DNA from: Granulimonas faecalis
GTDB lineage: Bacteria > Actinomycetota > Coriobacteriia > Coriobacteriales > Atopobiaceae
DNA length: 64,000 nt
Assembly: GCF_022834715.1 (NCBI RefSeq)
Contig: NZ_BQKC01000001.1
Coordinates: 2,020,455 to 2,084,454 of the forward strand
Reading direction: 5' to 3'
This document shows positions 37,301 through 46,600 of this stretch, piece after piece (the first letter of the stretch is position 1; every line of letters starts with the position of its first letter). The notes below the pieces were generated by a model. The model did no database searches, had not been told where the DNA came from, and was given only the letters and a program-made list of their open reading frames with translations. The position numbers were made by a program, and so were the translations under genes.

Positions 37301-40300
37301 CCTCGAGCGCGGGCTCCGTGGCGAGGTCCGGGTTCACGAACACCCGGAAGCTGCGGGTGGCCCCGTCGTAGGCGCCTGTGCCGTGGATGGTGGCGGTGAT
37401 CACGGCCACGCCGGGACCCACCACGCGGGCCTTGGTGCCGGCCACGTAGGCGGAGGTGCCGGGCCGGTACTGGGCGCGGCGCCCCACGAGGCTGGCGTTG
37501 GGCTCCACAGCGACGACGCCGGGGTCGGAGCTCACGATGTCGATCTCGCCCACGGAGCTCGTGAGCGTGTAGACGTCGAACCAGTTCTTGTCCTTGCCGA
37601 TGAACATGGCGCCGTCGACCACCTGTTGGGCCGGTGCGGCCTCGTAGTCGGCGTCGACCACCCAGGTCTTGAGGGAGCCGTCGTCGCCCACCACCAGGTT
37701 GCCGGCGTCGTCGCGCTCGGCGTCGAGGTAGCTCATGCGGGCCGCGGCCACGTCGAGGGCGGAGGGGTCCTTGGCAAAGGGGGCGGCCGGGTCGAAGCCC
37801 GTGGCCGTCAGGGCGCCGCTGTAGAGTGTGAAGCCGGGCTGGGCTATCTCGATCTCGACGTTGGTGACCGGGCTCTCGCTCTCGTAGTAGTTGAGGTAGG
37901 CGCTGTCCTCATAGGCAGGGCCCGCGGAGCGCTCGCCGCGCAGGGGCGGGTCATCCGAGGTCACAGACGTGTAGCGCACCTGCACGGTGTGCTGGTTGTC
38001 CTCGGTGGCGGCGAGGCCCCAGGCCTCGAGCTGGGAGCGCGTGATCTTGAAGTACCCCACCACGTGCTCGCGACCGTCGACCTTCTCGACCGCTACGGGA
38101 ACGGAGGCGTCCCTGAAGGTCCCCTCGTCGAGCTCGATCACGCCGCCCTGGGAGGCCGTGAGGGGGCGGCCGTCGAGGTAGAGGCTCACGGTGCCCGTGG
38201 GGGCCGCGCACGTGGCGGCCGACGGCGTGTCGGTGCCGGGGATGGTGCCGCTCGTCACGTCGAAGGGCACCACGAGGCAGTCCATGGTGGCGGTGTTGAA
38301 GTCGATGGCGGAGTCGGAGCCCTGGGCCCACGTGGGCTCGCTGTAGGAGCGGGTCTCCCCTCCCACCTCGACGTCGACGCCGTGGCCGAGGGAGGAGATG
38401 TCGGCCTGGGCGGCGGAGTTCACCGGGTTGATGACGGCGTTGCCGCGGATGCGGTGGCCCCAGTACGACTGCATGCCAGGGTCGGAGGCGTACTGCTTGG
38501 AGACGATCTCGATGAGCTGGCGCCCGGAGTCCGTTGGCAGGGACGAGCCGGAACCGATGATCACAGGGTCGCCGTTCTTGTCGACCTCCTCGGAGACGGT
38601 CTGGTAGGTGTACTCGAGGGAGCTGGAGTCGGTGAGGCGCTTGGGCACGGTCTCGAGGCCCGCGGTAGAGATGTAGTGGCCCTCCTCCTCGGAGAGCTCG
38701 AGGCCGGGCAGGGGCAGGCCGTCGTAGTACTTGTCGAGCTTGGAGAAGTAGCCGGCCACTACCTCGCGGGCGGCGGGGTCGAGCTCCTCGTTGTCGAGGT
38801 CGATGTTGACGTAGCGCTTGAGGGTGGACCCGGAGGAGCCGCCGAGCTCCTCGACGTAGAGGGGCTCGAGGCGTTGCTCCTTGCCGTTGGCGTCGATGTA
38901 GTTGAGGCGCACCTCGATGCGGGCGGACTTGCCGGTCTCGGGGTCCTTCTGGAGATAGGCGTCGGAGAGCCAGAGGTACAGCTTGCCGTCGTCGAACATG
39001 GTGGGCGCGCCGTAGCTGTGGGGCTGCCCGTTGACGAAGAGCTGCCAGCCGCTGATCTTGGAGTTGAGGCTGTCGAGCTGCTCGAGCTCGGCCTTCATGT
39101 CGATGGTGACCATGGTCAGCTTGGTGGTCTTGGTCTCGTCGGACCACGGGCCGTCGCCCTGGAACTTGCTCATGTTGGCGATGCGCATGGAGCCGCCGGT
39201 GACGATGACGGTGCCGTCGCGGCCACCGAGGTCCCAATGGCCGCTCCCCGACGTGGGCAGCAGGGTGCCACCGGTGACCTTGATGACCTTGCCCTTGGCG
39301 CCCGGGGCGGCCGCGGAGTCGCAGGCGCCGCCGAAGGCGTTGCCGTGGGTGAAGCCGCGGGCCTTGAGAAAGCCGCCGTTGATGGTGATGTTTCCACAGG
39401 TGGAGTTGGGGGTGGTGGTGAGGGCGCTGGGCTGGCGGGCGCCGCCGTTGTAGGTGGTGCCGCCCTCGTAGCGCAGCGGGGCGCCGATGGCGGCGCCGTG
39501 GTACGAGCCGTAGGCGTCGATGTCGGCGGCGTTGAAGACCATGTCGGTGGCACCGCCGCCGCAGCCGGCGCCGATGCCCGCGCCGGCGCTGGCGTAGTAG
39601 CTGCCGCTCACCGGGATGTCGGCGTCGCCGCCGGCACCGGGGTTGTCGAGGTCCACGGCCACGCCGCGCCAGGTCACCGCGACGACGGAGCCGCCGTCGA
39701 AGACCATGAGCCCGGCGTTCTTCATGGAGCCGGAGCCGATGGCCGCACAGCCGTAGCCTCCGGCCACCTTGAGGACGCCGGGGTCGTCGGAGGCAAGTTT
39801 GAGGATCTCGTCGCCCACGGCCACCTCGGTGCCGTCGAGCAGCGTGCCGGCCGTGGCGATCTTGCCGCCGTCCACCTCCACGTGGGTACCGTCGGTGAGG
39901 CGGTTGGTCACGGAGTCGTCGATGGTGAGCTTGGCGGTCTCGGCCACGTGGATGCCGGCGCAGTTGGTGTCGAGCTGCGTGCGCAGATAGTTGGTGGAGC
40001 CGTCGGCAAGGGTGATGTGGAGCGACGAGCCGGGCCAGAGGTCGATAGGCGAGTTGCGGTCCGCCGCCGTCGTAGGCGCGGAGCTCTTGCTCGTGAGGTC
40101 GAGGTTGTCGAGCGTGATGGAGGCGTCCACCCCCTCAGCGATCTTGATAGAGCCCTCGCCGGTGCCCGAGAAGCTCAGCGGGGTCCCCGTCTTCACGGTG
40201 AGCAGGAGCGGCGAGACACTCACGTCGTAGTCGACGCCGCTCATGCCGCCCGTGACCGTGACACCGCCGAAGACGGTGGTCGACGTCCCCTCCCGGACAG

Positions 40301-40412
40301 CCTCGGCCACAGCGGCCACACAGGGCTGAGGCACCGAGAGGGCCACGGCCAGCAAGGCGGCCAGCAAGGTGCGCAGGGACAGAAGGCGTGGGTGGGTGCG
40401 TTTGGACTTCAT
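34341..40412 (-). CDS. Large LPxTG-anchored surface protein with DUF11-type repeats
   Basis: This protein of 2023 residues has a signal peptide (LLAALLAVALSVPQPCVA). The N-terminal part (about 40-600) is glycine-rich, beta-helix-like and resembles carbohydrate-binding regions. At least three DUF11-like Ig domains follow at about 1040-1170, 1335-1470 and 1770-1900 (for example VVKESANKTPHGDGKAHVGD and ELPVGVEVVAG). A short linker leads to the sortase signal LPVTG near residue 1986, a hydrophobic helix and the basic tail RSRRRDG. It would be covalently attached to peptidoglycan as an adhesin-like protein; no sortase gene is in the window. The ATG at 40412 follows AAGGAAG; a GTG lies three codons upstream. 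Confidence 0.9.
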   Translation of the reverse strand: MKSKRTHPRLLSLRTLLAALLAVALSVPQPCVAAVAEAVREGTSTTVFGGVTVTGGMSGVDYDVSVSPLLLTVKTGTPLSFSGTGEGSIKIAEGVDASITLDNLDLTSKSSAPTTAADRNSPIDLWPGSSLHITLADGSTNYLRTQLDTNCAGIHVAETAKLTIDDSVTNRLTDGTHVEVDGGKIATAGTLLDGTEVAVGDEILKLASDDPGVLKVAGGYGCAAIGSGSMKNAGLMVFDGGSVVAVTWRGVAVDLDNPGAGGDADIPVSGSYYASAGAGIGAGCGGGATDMVFNAADIDAYGSYHGAAIGAPLRYEGGTTYNGGARQPSALTTTPNSTCGNITINGGFLKARGFTHGNAFGGACDSAAAPGAKGKVIKVTGGTLLPTSGSGHWDLGGRDGTVIVTGGSMRIANMSKFQGDGPWSDETKTTKLTMVTIDMKAELEQLDSLNSKISGWQLFVNGQPHSYGAPTMFDDGKLYLWLSDAYLQKDPETGKSARIEVRLNYIDANGKEQRLEPLYVEELGGSSGSTLKRYVNIDLDNEELDPAAREVVAGYFSKLDKYYDGLPLPGLELSEEEGHYISTAGLETVPKRLTDSSSLEYTYQTVSEEVDKNGDPVIIGSGSSLPTDSGRQLIEIVSKQYASDPGMQSYWGHRIRGNAVINPVNSAAQADISSLGHGVDVEVGGETRSYSEPTWAQGSDSAIDFNTATMDCLVVPFDVTSGTIPGTDTPSAATCAAPTGTVSLYLDGRPLTASQGGVIELDEGTFRDASVPVAVEKVDGREHVVGYFKITRSQLEAWGLAATEDNQHTVQVRYTSVTSDDPPLRGERSAGPAYEDSAYLNYYESESPVTNVEIEIAQPGFTLYSGALTATGFDPAAPFAKDPSALDVAAARMSYLDAERDDAGNLVVGDDGSLKTWVVDADYEAAPAQQVVDGAMFIGKDKNWFDVYTLTSSVGEIDIVSSDPGVVAVEPNASLVGRRAQYRPGTSAYVAGTKARVVGPGVAVITATIHGTGAYDGATRSFRVFVNPDLATEPALEAAMTARDVSRSDGTVRPGDTVRYTAVVSNTAGLTMYQNPVYSLTVPADATLSSLRLVAADGSVTALEEGSGYTRSGDTLTVASLPALYGGQSVRFVMDVTVNDGVILPEHGPLEALRSECATWGVYGQDKFHGDVFPWDTRFDFENGKELGSADEPAASAWADPMAEKRDPSDPDPDDPSHTVDDAEGTETRPVDPGAVMGDDELAEVAARIAAENGKGLPDGVTPTVSVTRVDGAGGVTVTGGVPLSAPSTYRVAVTWEHEGEDGSISTTTVVVQVDVTDGDDHDLVVVPADPDVPAGDISVAKTWANVTAGAEDRGNREVVQVGDELLYTITATNAKAGSVYHAAVVADTLPVGVEYVPGSIEVVCRRGTEKERLLKADDFSVDYGADSRTLYVAVGDLYGGETATVRFRARVTAERLSHTDPQSLVNVGRAFGTLPTDTVSDPDPDPDDPDAPKKVVVTPPDDTPGPFGDDNPPADPTLDDRKDEEPADVELEYTEHVRAVAADAEVTSITRDELLGHLRGFAAADGYELGAEPTDLAFTAAHAVAPLGRAVTGDEATSLVETGRSDLAATYVAEDGSRVRAVLHHVVWDDGTPEDERPGDGPAPGTFSAAMTVSERVSEGTVTASELKDRALALAADRGLTLPAGVAAGDWRLVRVAADGSEEAVAPDAEVDLSEPATYRADVSYHRDAAGDTRGLTGTLALGYVLFDGTYPESDPVPGTVGPVAPADPDTAQVTVVKESANKTPHGDGKAHVGDLISYTVTVANGGSAETCVYDVVVSDELPVGVEVVAGTMTLELPSGETVAVPDAVCDPATHAISVFGGSLKGGERVVLRFDARVTEDAEGRDIGNHAVASFVRPSDAPTETIFGRDDDAPGPGDPAKPEDFAGSVVLDPTPAAYPDGASDPVAPAEGGFGGADGNGTDGSGGSGTLRPALTPLSRVPVGRILPVTGDVASLVPVLGSLAAVALGATGALVARSRRRDG

Positions 40413-40445
40413 GGGTTCCACTTCCTTCCCTTATCGGGATAGCTG

Positions 40446-40460
40446 TATTCAGCCTGAATA
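40446..40460. promoter_or_regulatory. Palindrome TATTCAG-C-CTGAATA in the surface-protein promoter region
   Basis: A perfect 15-base palindrome lies 34 bases upstream of the surface-protein ATG. TATATATA beside it may supply the -10 box. It is a candidate operator. Confidence 0.45.
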
Positions 40461-40550
40461 TATATACACTACCTCACTTTTCCCTTTTGAAGACCCATGG
40501 GCAGGCGGTCGGCGGCGGGCCCATCGGCCTGCGGGTTCCATTCCCACAGG

Positions 40551-40582
40551 AAAGGGCCCGCACCTTTCGATGCGGGCCCTTT
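40551..40582 (-). terminator. Terminator of the 2384-residue surface-protein gene
   Basis: AAAGGGCCCGCA pairs perfectly with TGCGGGCCCTTT, closing with a T-rich end on the minus strand. Confidence 0.85.
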
Positions 40583-40619
40583 GGGAAGCGGTGATGGGCG
40601 GTACCCTCCCCCGCCGCCG

Positions 40620-43600
40620 TTACTCCTCGTCGTCGCGACGCTTGCGACGGATGACCAGGGCGCCGGTGGCCGCCAGGGCGATGGCACCCAGGATGCCCAT
40701 GGCGGGGGCCACGGAGGCGATGTCTCCGGTCCTGGGAACCGCGCCGCCGGTGAAGGGGAGCCTGCGCGTCGTGGTCGTGGTGGTCGTGCTCTGGCTCTTC
40801 AGCCAGTCGAGGTACTTCTGGTGGTCGGGGTGGCCCTCGTCCTTCCAGTCGTAGACGCCGTCACCGTTGGTGTCCCCGCCCTTGATCGAGTCGAGGTACT
40901 TCTGGTGGTCGGGGTGGCCCTCGTCCTTCCAGTCGTAGACGCCGTCACCGTCGGTGTCCACGTTCTTGTCGGGCTTGCCGTCGCCGTCGGTGTCGATGTT
41001 GATGTCAGGCCAGCCGTCGCCGTCGGTGTCCACGTTGACATCGGGGGTGGGCACGGGATCGGCCTTGGGATCCACGGGGTCCGGGACGCCGTCGCCGTCC
41101 TTGTCCACGATGTTGAGATCAGGCTTGCCGTCGCCGTCCTTGTCGATGTTGAGGTCGGGCTTGCCGTCGCCGTCGGTGTCGATGTTCACGTTGGGCTTGG
41201 GCGCCTCGGGGTCCTTGGGGTCCACGGGGTCGGGCTTGCCGTCCAGGTCGACGTCCACGATGTTGGTGTCGGGCTTGCCGTCGCCGTCGGTGTCCACGTT
41301 GGTGTCGGGCCTGCCGTCGCCGTCGGTGTCCACGTTGGTGGTGGGGACCTTGGGAGAATCCGGGTCCTTGGGGTCCACGGGGTCGGGCTTGCCGTCGCCG
41401 TCGGGGTCGACGATGTTGATGTCGGGCTCGCCGTCGCCGTCGGTGTCGATGTTCACGTCGGGCTTGCCGTCGCCGTCGGTGTCCACGTTGACCTCAGGGA
41501 TGCCGTCGCCGTCCTTGTCGATGTTGGTGGTGGGCTTCTTGGGGTCCTTGTCCGGGTCGTCAGGGTCCACGACGTCGGGGTCGGGCTTGCCGTCGCCGTC
41601 CTCGTCGACGATGTTGGTGTCGGGCTCGCCGTCGCCGTCGGTGTCCACGTTGGTGTCGGGCTCGCCGTTACCGTCGGTGTCCACGTTGGTGTCGGGCTTG
41701 CCGTTACCGTCGGTGTCCTCGTTCAGGAGGATGGTGGTCACGGCCACGTGGTGGTCGGCGTCCACGTTGGTGAAGCCCTTGTCACCAGCGGAGCGGGTGG
41801 AGACCTGGGACCCGCCGTGGTTGAACACGTTGTCGCTCACAGAAGCAGAGTCGCCGTCCACCTCGACGTCGATGATGTAGGGGACGTTGAGGGGCATGGC
41901 GGAGGAGCCGCCCTCGTCACCCTCGGCCTGGGCGACTGGTGCGCCGTCGATCTCCCAGGTGACCTGGTGGTCGGCCCCGGCGCTCACGGTCTTGGTGGGC
42001 GTGATGGTGAGGGCGCCGTAACCGCGCACGTCGGTGGAGATGACGTAGCGGGGCTCGAATCCGCTCTCCTTGATGGGGTCGGAGGGACGGTTGGGCTCGA
42101 GGACCACCGTCACCACGGTGTCGGCAGTGACGTTGTCGAGGTTGATGGTGGAGGCTGCGGCCCCGCCGTTGACGGAGACCACGCGGTACCCGGCGAGGTC
42201 GGCCCAGGAGAGGGTGGCGTTGCCGCCGTCGGGCACGAAGCCTTCACCCTCGGTCTTGGGCTCGGTGGCGAGCACGTTGCCCTCGGGGTCGGTGAAGACC
42301 ACGGAGACGCGGTGGAGTTTGCCGTCCTGACGGTCGGAGACGACCTGCTTGGTGTCCTCGGGCGTCTCGCTCTCGGACACGAAGTAGACCACCACCATCT
42401 GGTCCTCGGTGATGTTGGTGATGCTCACCGAGGTCTTGCCGTCGGTGGTGACCGGCTCGGTGAAGACGTTCTTGTCGGCGTCGGGGCCGTTGGTGCCGTC
42501 GGCGTAGGCCTTGGTCATGAGGGAGAAGCCCTCGTCGGCTGGGGCGTCGTCGGAGAGCTGGGAGGCGGCGGCCGCCAGGGCGTCGTCGGCCGCAGCACCC
42601 TCGGGCTCCTGGGCCTGGGTGTCGTCGGACGCAGGCTCGGTGCCATCGGCCTCATCGGCCACAGGGGCGGAGACGCTGGGGGCAACCGGGTCCTCGACGG
42701 GCTCGGCGGCCTGGGGCTCGTCGGCCTGGATGTTGCGAGGGTCGCTGGCGGGAGCCTGGGCGGCCGGGTCGGCCGAGAGCGCCTCGGGGTTCACCTGGTC
42801 GGCAAGGGCCTGGGGCTCGTCCGCGGTCTCCTGCTCGGAGGCTGTGGCGGCACCGTTCCAGGTGACCTTGCCCTTGATGGTCTCGGCGATCGCGCCGTCC
42901 TGCCCGATCAGGTGGGTGATGGTGCCCGTCTGGGACGCGGCGGCACCGTTGCGCCTGTCGGTGACCTCCACGGCCCCCACCCTGAAGCCGGACTTGGGGG
43001 TGGCGAGGATATTGGAGTAGTTGCCGTAGAGACCAACCGTGCGGGAGGCCACGATGGAGCCGCCGTCGGCGTTGGGGACGACCTGACCGTCGACCACCTG
43101 GCGGGTGACCTTGTAGGTCTCCACCTTGCGCACCACGGGCTCCACATAGACCTTCACGTCGGCGTCCTGGGTGAGGGTGACGGTGACCTGCTGGTTGTCC
43201 TGGTCGACCTTGGCGGCGGTGTCGCCGGTGACCTCGACCTTACTCACCTGATAGTAGGTGTAGTCCTCGGAATCGTAGTTGTCGCCGTTCTCGACCTTGT
43301 ACTCCACGGTGTGGGTGTCGCCCTCCACCTTCTTGGAGACAAAGCCGCCGTCGATCTCACCGGCACCGCCAATGATCTGGGTGGTCACCTTGACCCACTC
43401 GTCGGGGTCGGAGAAGTCCGGCACTACCGGGTCGGGGTCGGTGCCGTCCTCGGAGGCCGGTTCCTGGAAGAAGTAGATGTCGACGACGTGGTTGGCGTTG
43501 GGGGTGAGGCCATAGCTGGCTGCATCCTTGAGGTTGGTGCGGAAGTTGCCGTTGGCGTCCACACCACCGCGCACGGTCTTGCCGTCGACACGGATCTCAT

Positions 43601-46600
43601 AGGCCTTGTAGGCCGACCCGTTGCGGTCCCACGTGAAGGTCCAGTCGGCGCCGGCGGCGTCGGCGAACGGGATGGTCTTGCTCGTGGAGGTAAGGAAGGT
43701 GCTGTCGCCGCCATAGCGGTTCACGGTGATGGTGTAGGCACCGTCGCTGCTGGTTCCGCCGATGGTGGGCATGGAGGTGCTCGTCACATAGACGGCCACC
43801 TTGTGGTCGGCGGCAAGGCCCTTGAAGTCGAAGGTGTTGCCGGAGACCTCGACCTCGCGGCCGTCCACCAGCACGCGGTTTATCTTGCAGCCGGAGCACA
43901 CGTTCCACTCGATACGGGCGTCGGTGCCGGCCAGGTATGGCCTGGTTCCGGTGATGGTGCAGCCGTCGGAGGCACTGCAGCCGTGGATCTCGGTGGTCAC
44001 GGTGTAGGCCTTGCGGGGCACGTCGCCACCGGTGGGGCCGGAGGGGTCGGTGGTGCCGGAGTCCTTCACGAACTCCACCACGATGTTGACGTTGTCGGTG
44101 AGGCCGTCCTCGGGGGTGAACGAGCCCTTGGCGATCAGGTCGTCACGGACCACGCCGTCCACGGTGACCTTGGCCACGTGGCTGCCGGCGTCGGCCTTCC
44201 AGCTGACCGTGGGTTTGGAACCCTCACGCTGGGCGGTCTTGGACTCCACGGTGCCGGTGCCGGTGCTGTGGCCGTCGGCCTTCACCACCACGTCGAGGTA
44301 GCGGTCGTAGTAGAGGCGCAGGGCCAGGCTCGGGCTGCCGGTGACGGTGCCGGTGAGCACGTTGTTGGGGTTGTCGGCGTTGTACCAGTACTTGGCACCG
44401 CCCACGGTGAGCTCGGCCGTCTTGTCGCCGTCGGCCACGGCCACGGTGGACTCGGTGGCGGCGGTGTAGGTCTTGGTGACGGAGGCGTCGTTCACACGGG
44501 TGTAGACGGCGTTGCCCTCGGCGTCCTTGGCGCCGGAGTTGATCCAGTACTCGACGGTGTACTTGGTGTCGTCACGCGGGGCCCACGTGGCCTTGAAGGT
44601 GTGGTTCTCGGTGACGATGGGGGCACCGGTACCGTCGGTGGTCTCCTCGCGGAGCTCACCGTCCTCCTCCACGTAGTGCCAGCCGGTGAAGTCGTAACCG
44701 GTCTTGGAGGGGGTGGGGAACCGGGCCATGGAGCTGGTGGCGTAGGAGGGAGCGTTGGCCTTCTGGTAGGAGACGTCGCCCACGCGGCTGCCGCCGTCGG
44801 AGTCGAAGGAGACGATGAACTTGCTGGTGTCGTACTTCCACACCGCGTAGACCGTGATGTCGTGGGACGGCATGGTGGGGGCGGCCACAGGGGTCAGGCC
44901 GGCGTCGGCCGTGGAGGACTTGGCGAAGGTGTTGGCGTAGTCGTCCATGGCGTTCTTGGTGGTGGACCAACCCTGGAAGATGTAGCCGGCCTTGGTGGGC
45001 ACGCCGCGGCCCTGGACGGGGATGGCAAGGGAGCCCACGTTGGTGCCGAAGGCCACGTCCTCGATGGAGCGGACGTTGCCGAGGGAGCCGCCGTTGGCGT
45101 CGAAGCGCACGACGTAGTTGCCGACCTCCCACTGGGCCACGAGGTAGTAGGTGTCGCGCTTGACGGCGCCGCTCTCCTCGTCGACCTCCTTGACGGCCAG
45201 CTGGTCGGTGACGTCGGCCACGTTGGCCTTGTTGTTGATGTAGGCGGAGTCGGCCACCTTGGTGGCGTCGTCGGTGTTGAGGAGCTTCCAGCCCATGAAG
45301 GTGTATCCCTCACGGGTGGGGGTCACGTTGTGGTCCTCGATCTTCTTGTAGATGGAGGACTTGGAGACCACCTGGAACTCGGAGGAGGGCTTGCCGGAGA
45401 TGTCACCGCCGTTGGCCAGGTAGATGAGCTTGGCGTAGTCCTTGGAGTAGGACGGGCGGATGATGATCTCGTTGCCCTCGGGGTCGGGGGTGGAGCCCGG
45501 GGTCACCGGGTCGCCGCCGGGGGTGGTCCAGCCGCTGAACTTGTTGTTCTCGGGGTCGTCCTCGGAGTCGGGGACCTCGTCGTCCTCGGGCAGCACGATG
45601 ATGGGCTTCTCACCGATGACGTAGTAGTCGTCGATGGGGTTGCCGTTCTCATCCTCGACGCGCACGTGGGTGGGCTGGAAGACGGCCTTGTTGCCGATGT
45701 TGCCGCACTCGTCGCGCACCCACACCACCAGGGGCGAGGTGTCAACGATGTCGAGGTCGAACGCGAACTGGTGCTGCGGGATGGGCAGGGTCTCCCAGTC
45801 GTCGTCGGTGGGGGTGGCGTTGACGTCGTTGGTCACCCAGTAGGCCGCCACACCGGAACCGCGGCCGTCGGTGATGAAGGTGATGCCATCCTCGTCGATG
45901 CCCTCGCCGGTGTCGGTGAGGGTGATGGTGGCCTTGTTCTTGCCGGTGTTGGCACCCTCGATGAAGGGCTCCTCGTTGTCGAGGTAAGCGGTCACGTAGG
46001 TCTGGGAGATCTTGGAGACGTTGCCCTTGTCGTCGGTGACGGAGAGCTCGAAGGTCCAGCGGCCGTGGGCGCTGTCCCTGGTGAACAGGTAGTCCTCGAT
46101 CTTGGAGGGGTCGTCGTAGGTCTTGTCGAAGACCTTGGTGTTGGTGGGGTCGTAGACGCTCCAGTGCCAGCTCACCAGCTTGCCGTCATCACCGGAAAGG
46201 GTGCCGGTCATGGACTTGTCCACCATGTTGACCGGAACGGTGCCGTTGGTGTTCACCAGGTGCTGCAGGTGCACCGTCATGAGCTGCTCGTCGGTGTCGC
46301 TGTCGACGATGTAGAAGTTGGCCAGGGGCAGTTCGGAGCTGATGGGTGCCTGGTTGAACTTCTTGCCCTCCACGAAGTTCTTGTAGATGTAGCCGGCGAT
46401 CTCGCCCACGTAGTCGTCGCCCATGGCGATGAAACCGTTATCGGCGCCGAGGCCCTGGTGGGTGGTGTTACCGTTCTCATCCTTGGTGGAATCGGTGACC
46501 ACCTTGCCGTCCTGAGCGTTGGAGATGTAGAAGATCTCGTTCTCGTTGAGGCGGTTGATGCCGTCGGTGTAGTCGGGGTTGGTGCCGCCGGCCTCACCGA

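Noticed and set aside
36972..40442. 1156-codon plus frame, and 34302-36956, opposite the other surface gene
   Set aside because: Same low-complexity composition; the minus strand has signal peptide, DUF11 domains and LPVTG.
40950..41725. Non-coding tandem repeat or CRISPR
   Set aside because: The repeats are in frame, encode D-x-DGDGxPD and belong to the surface protein.
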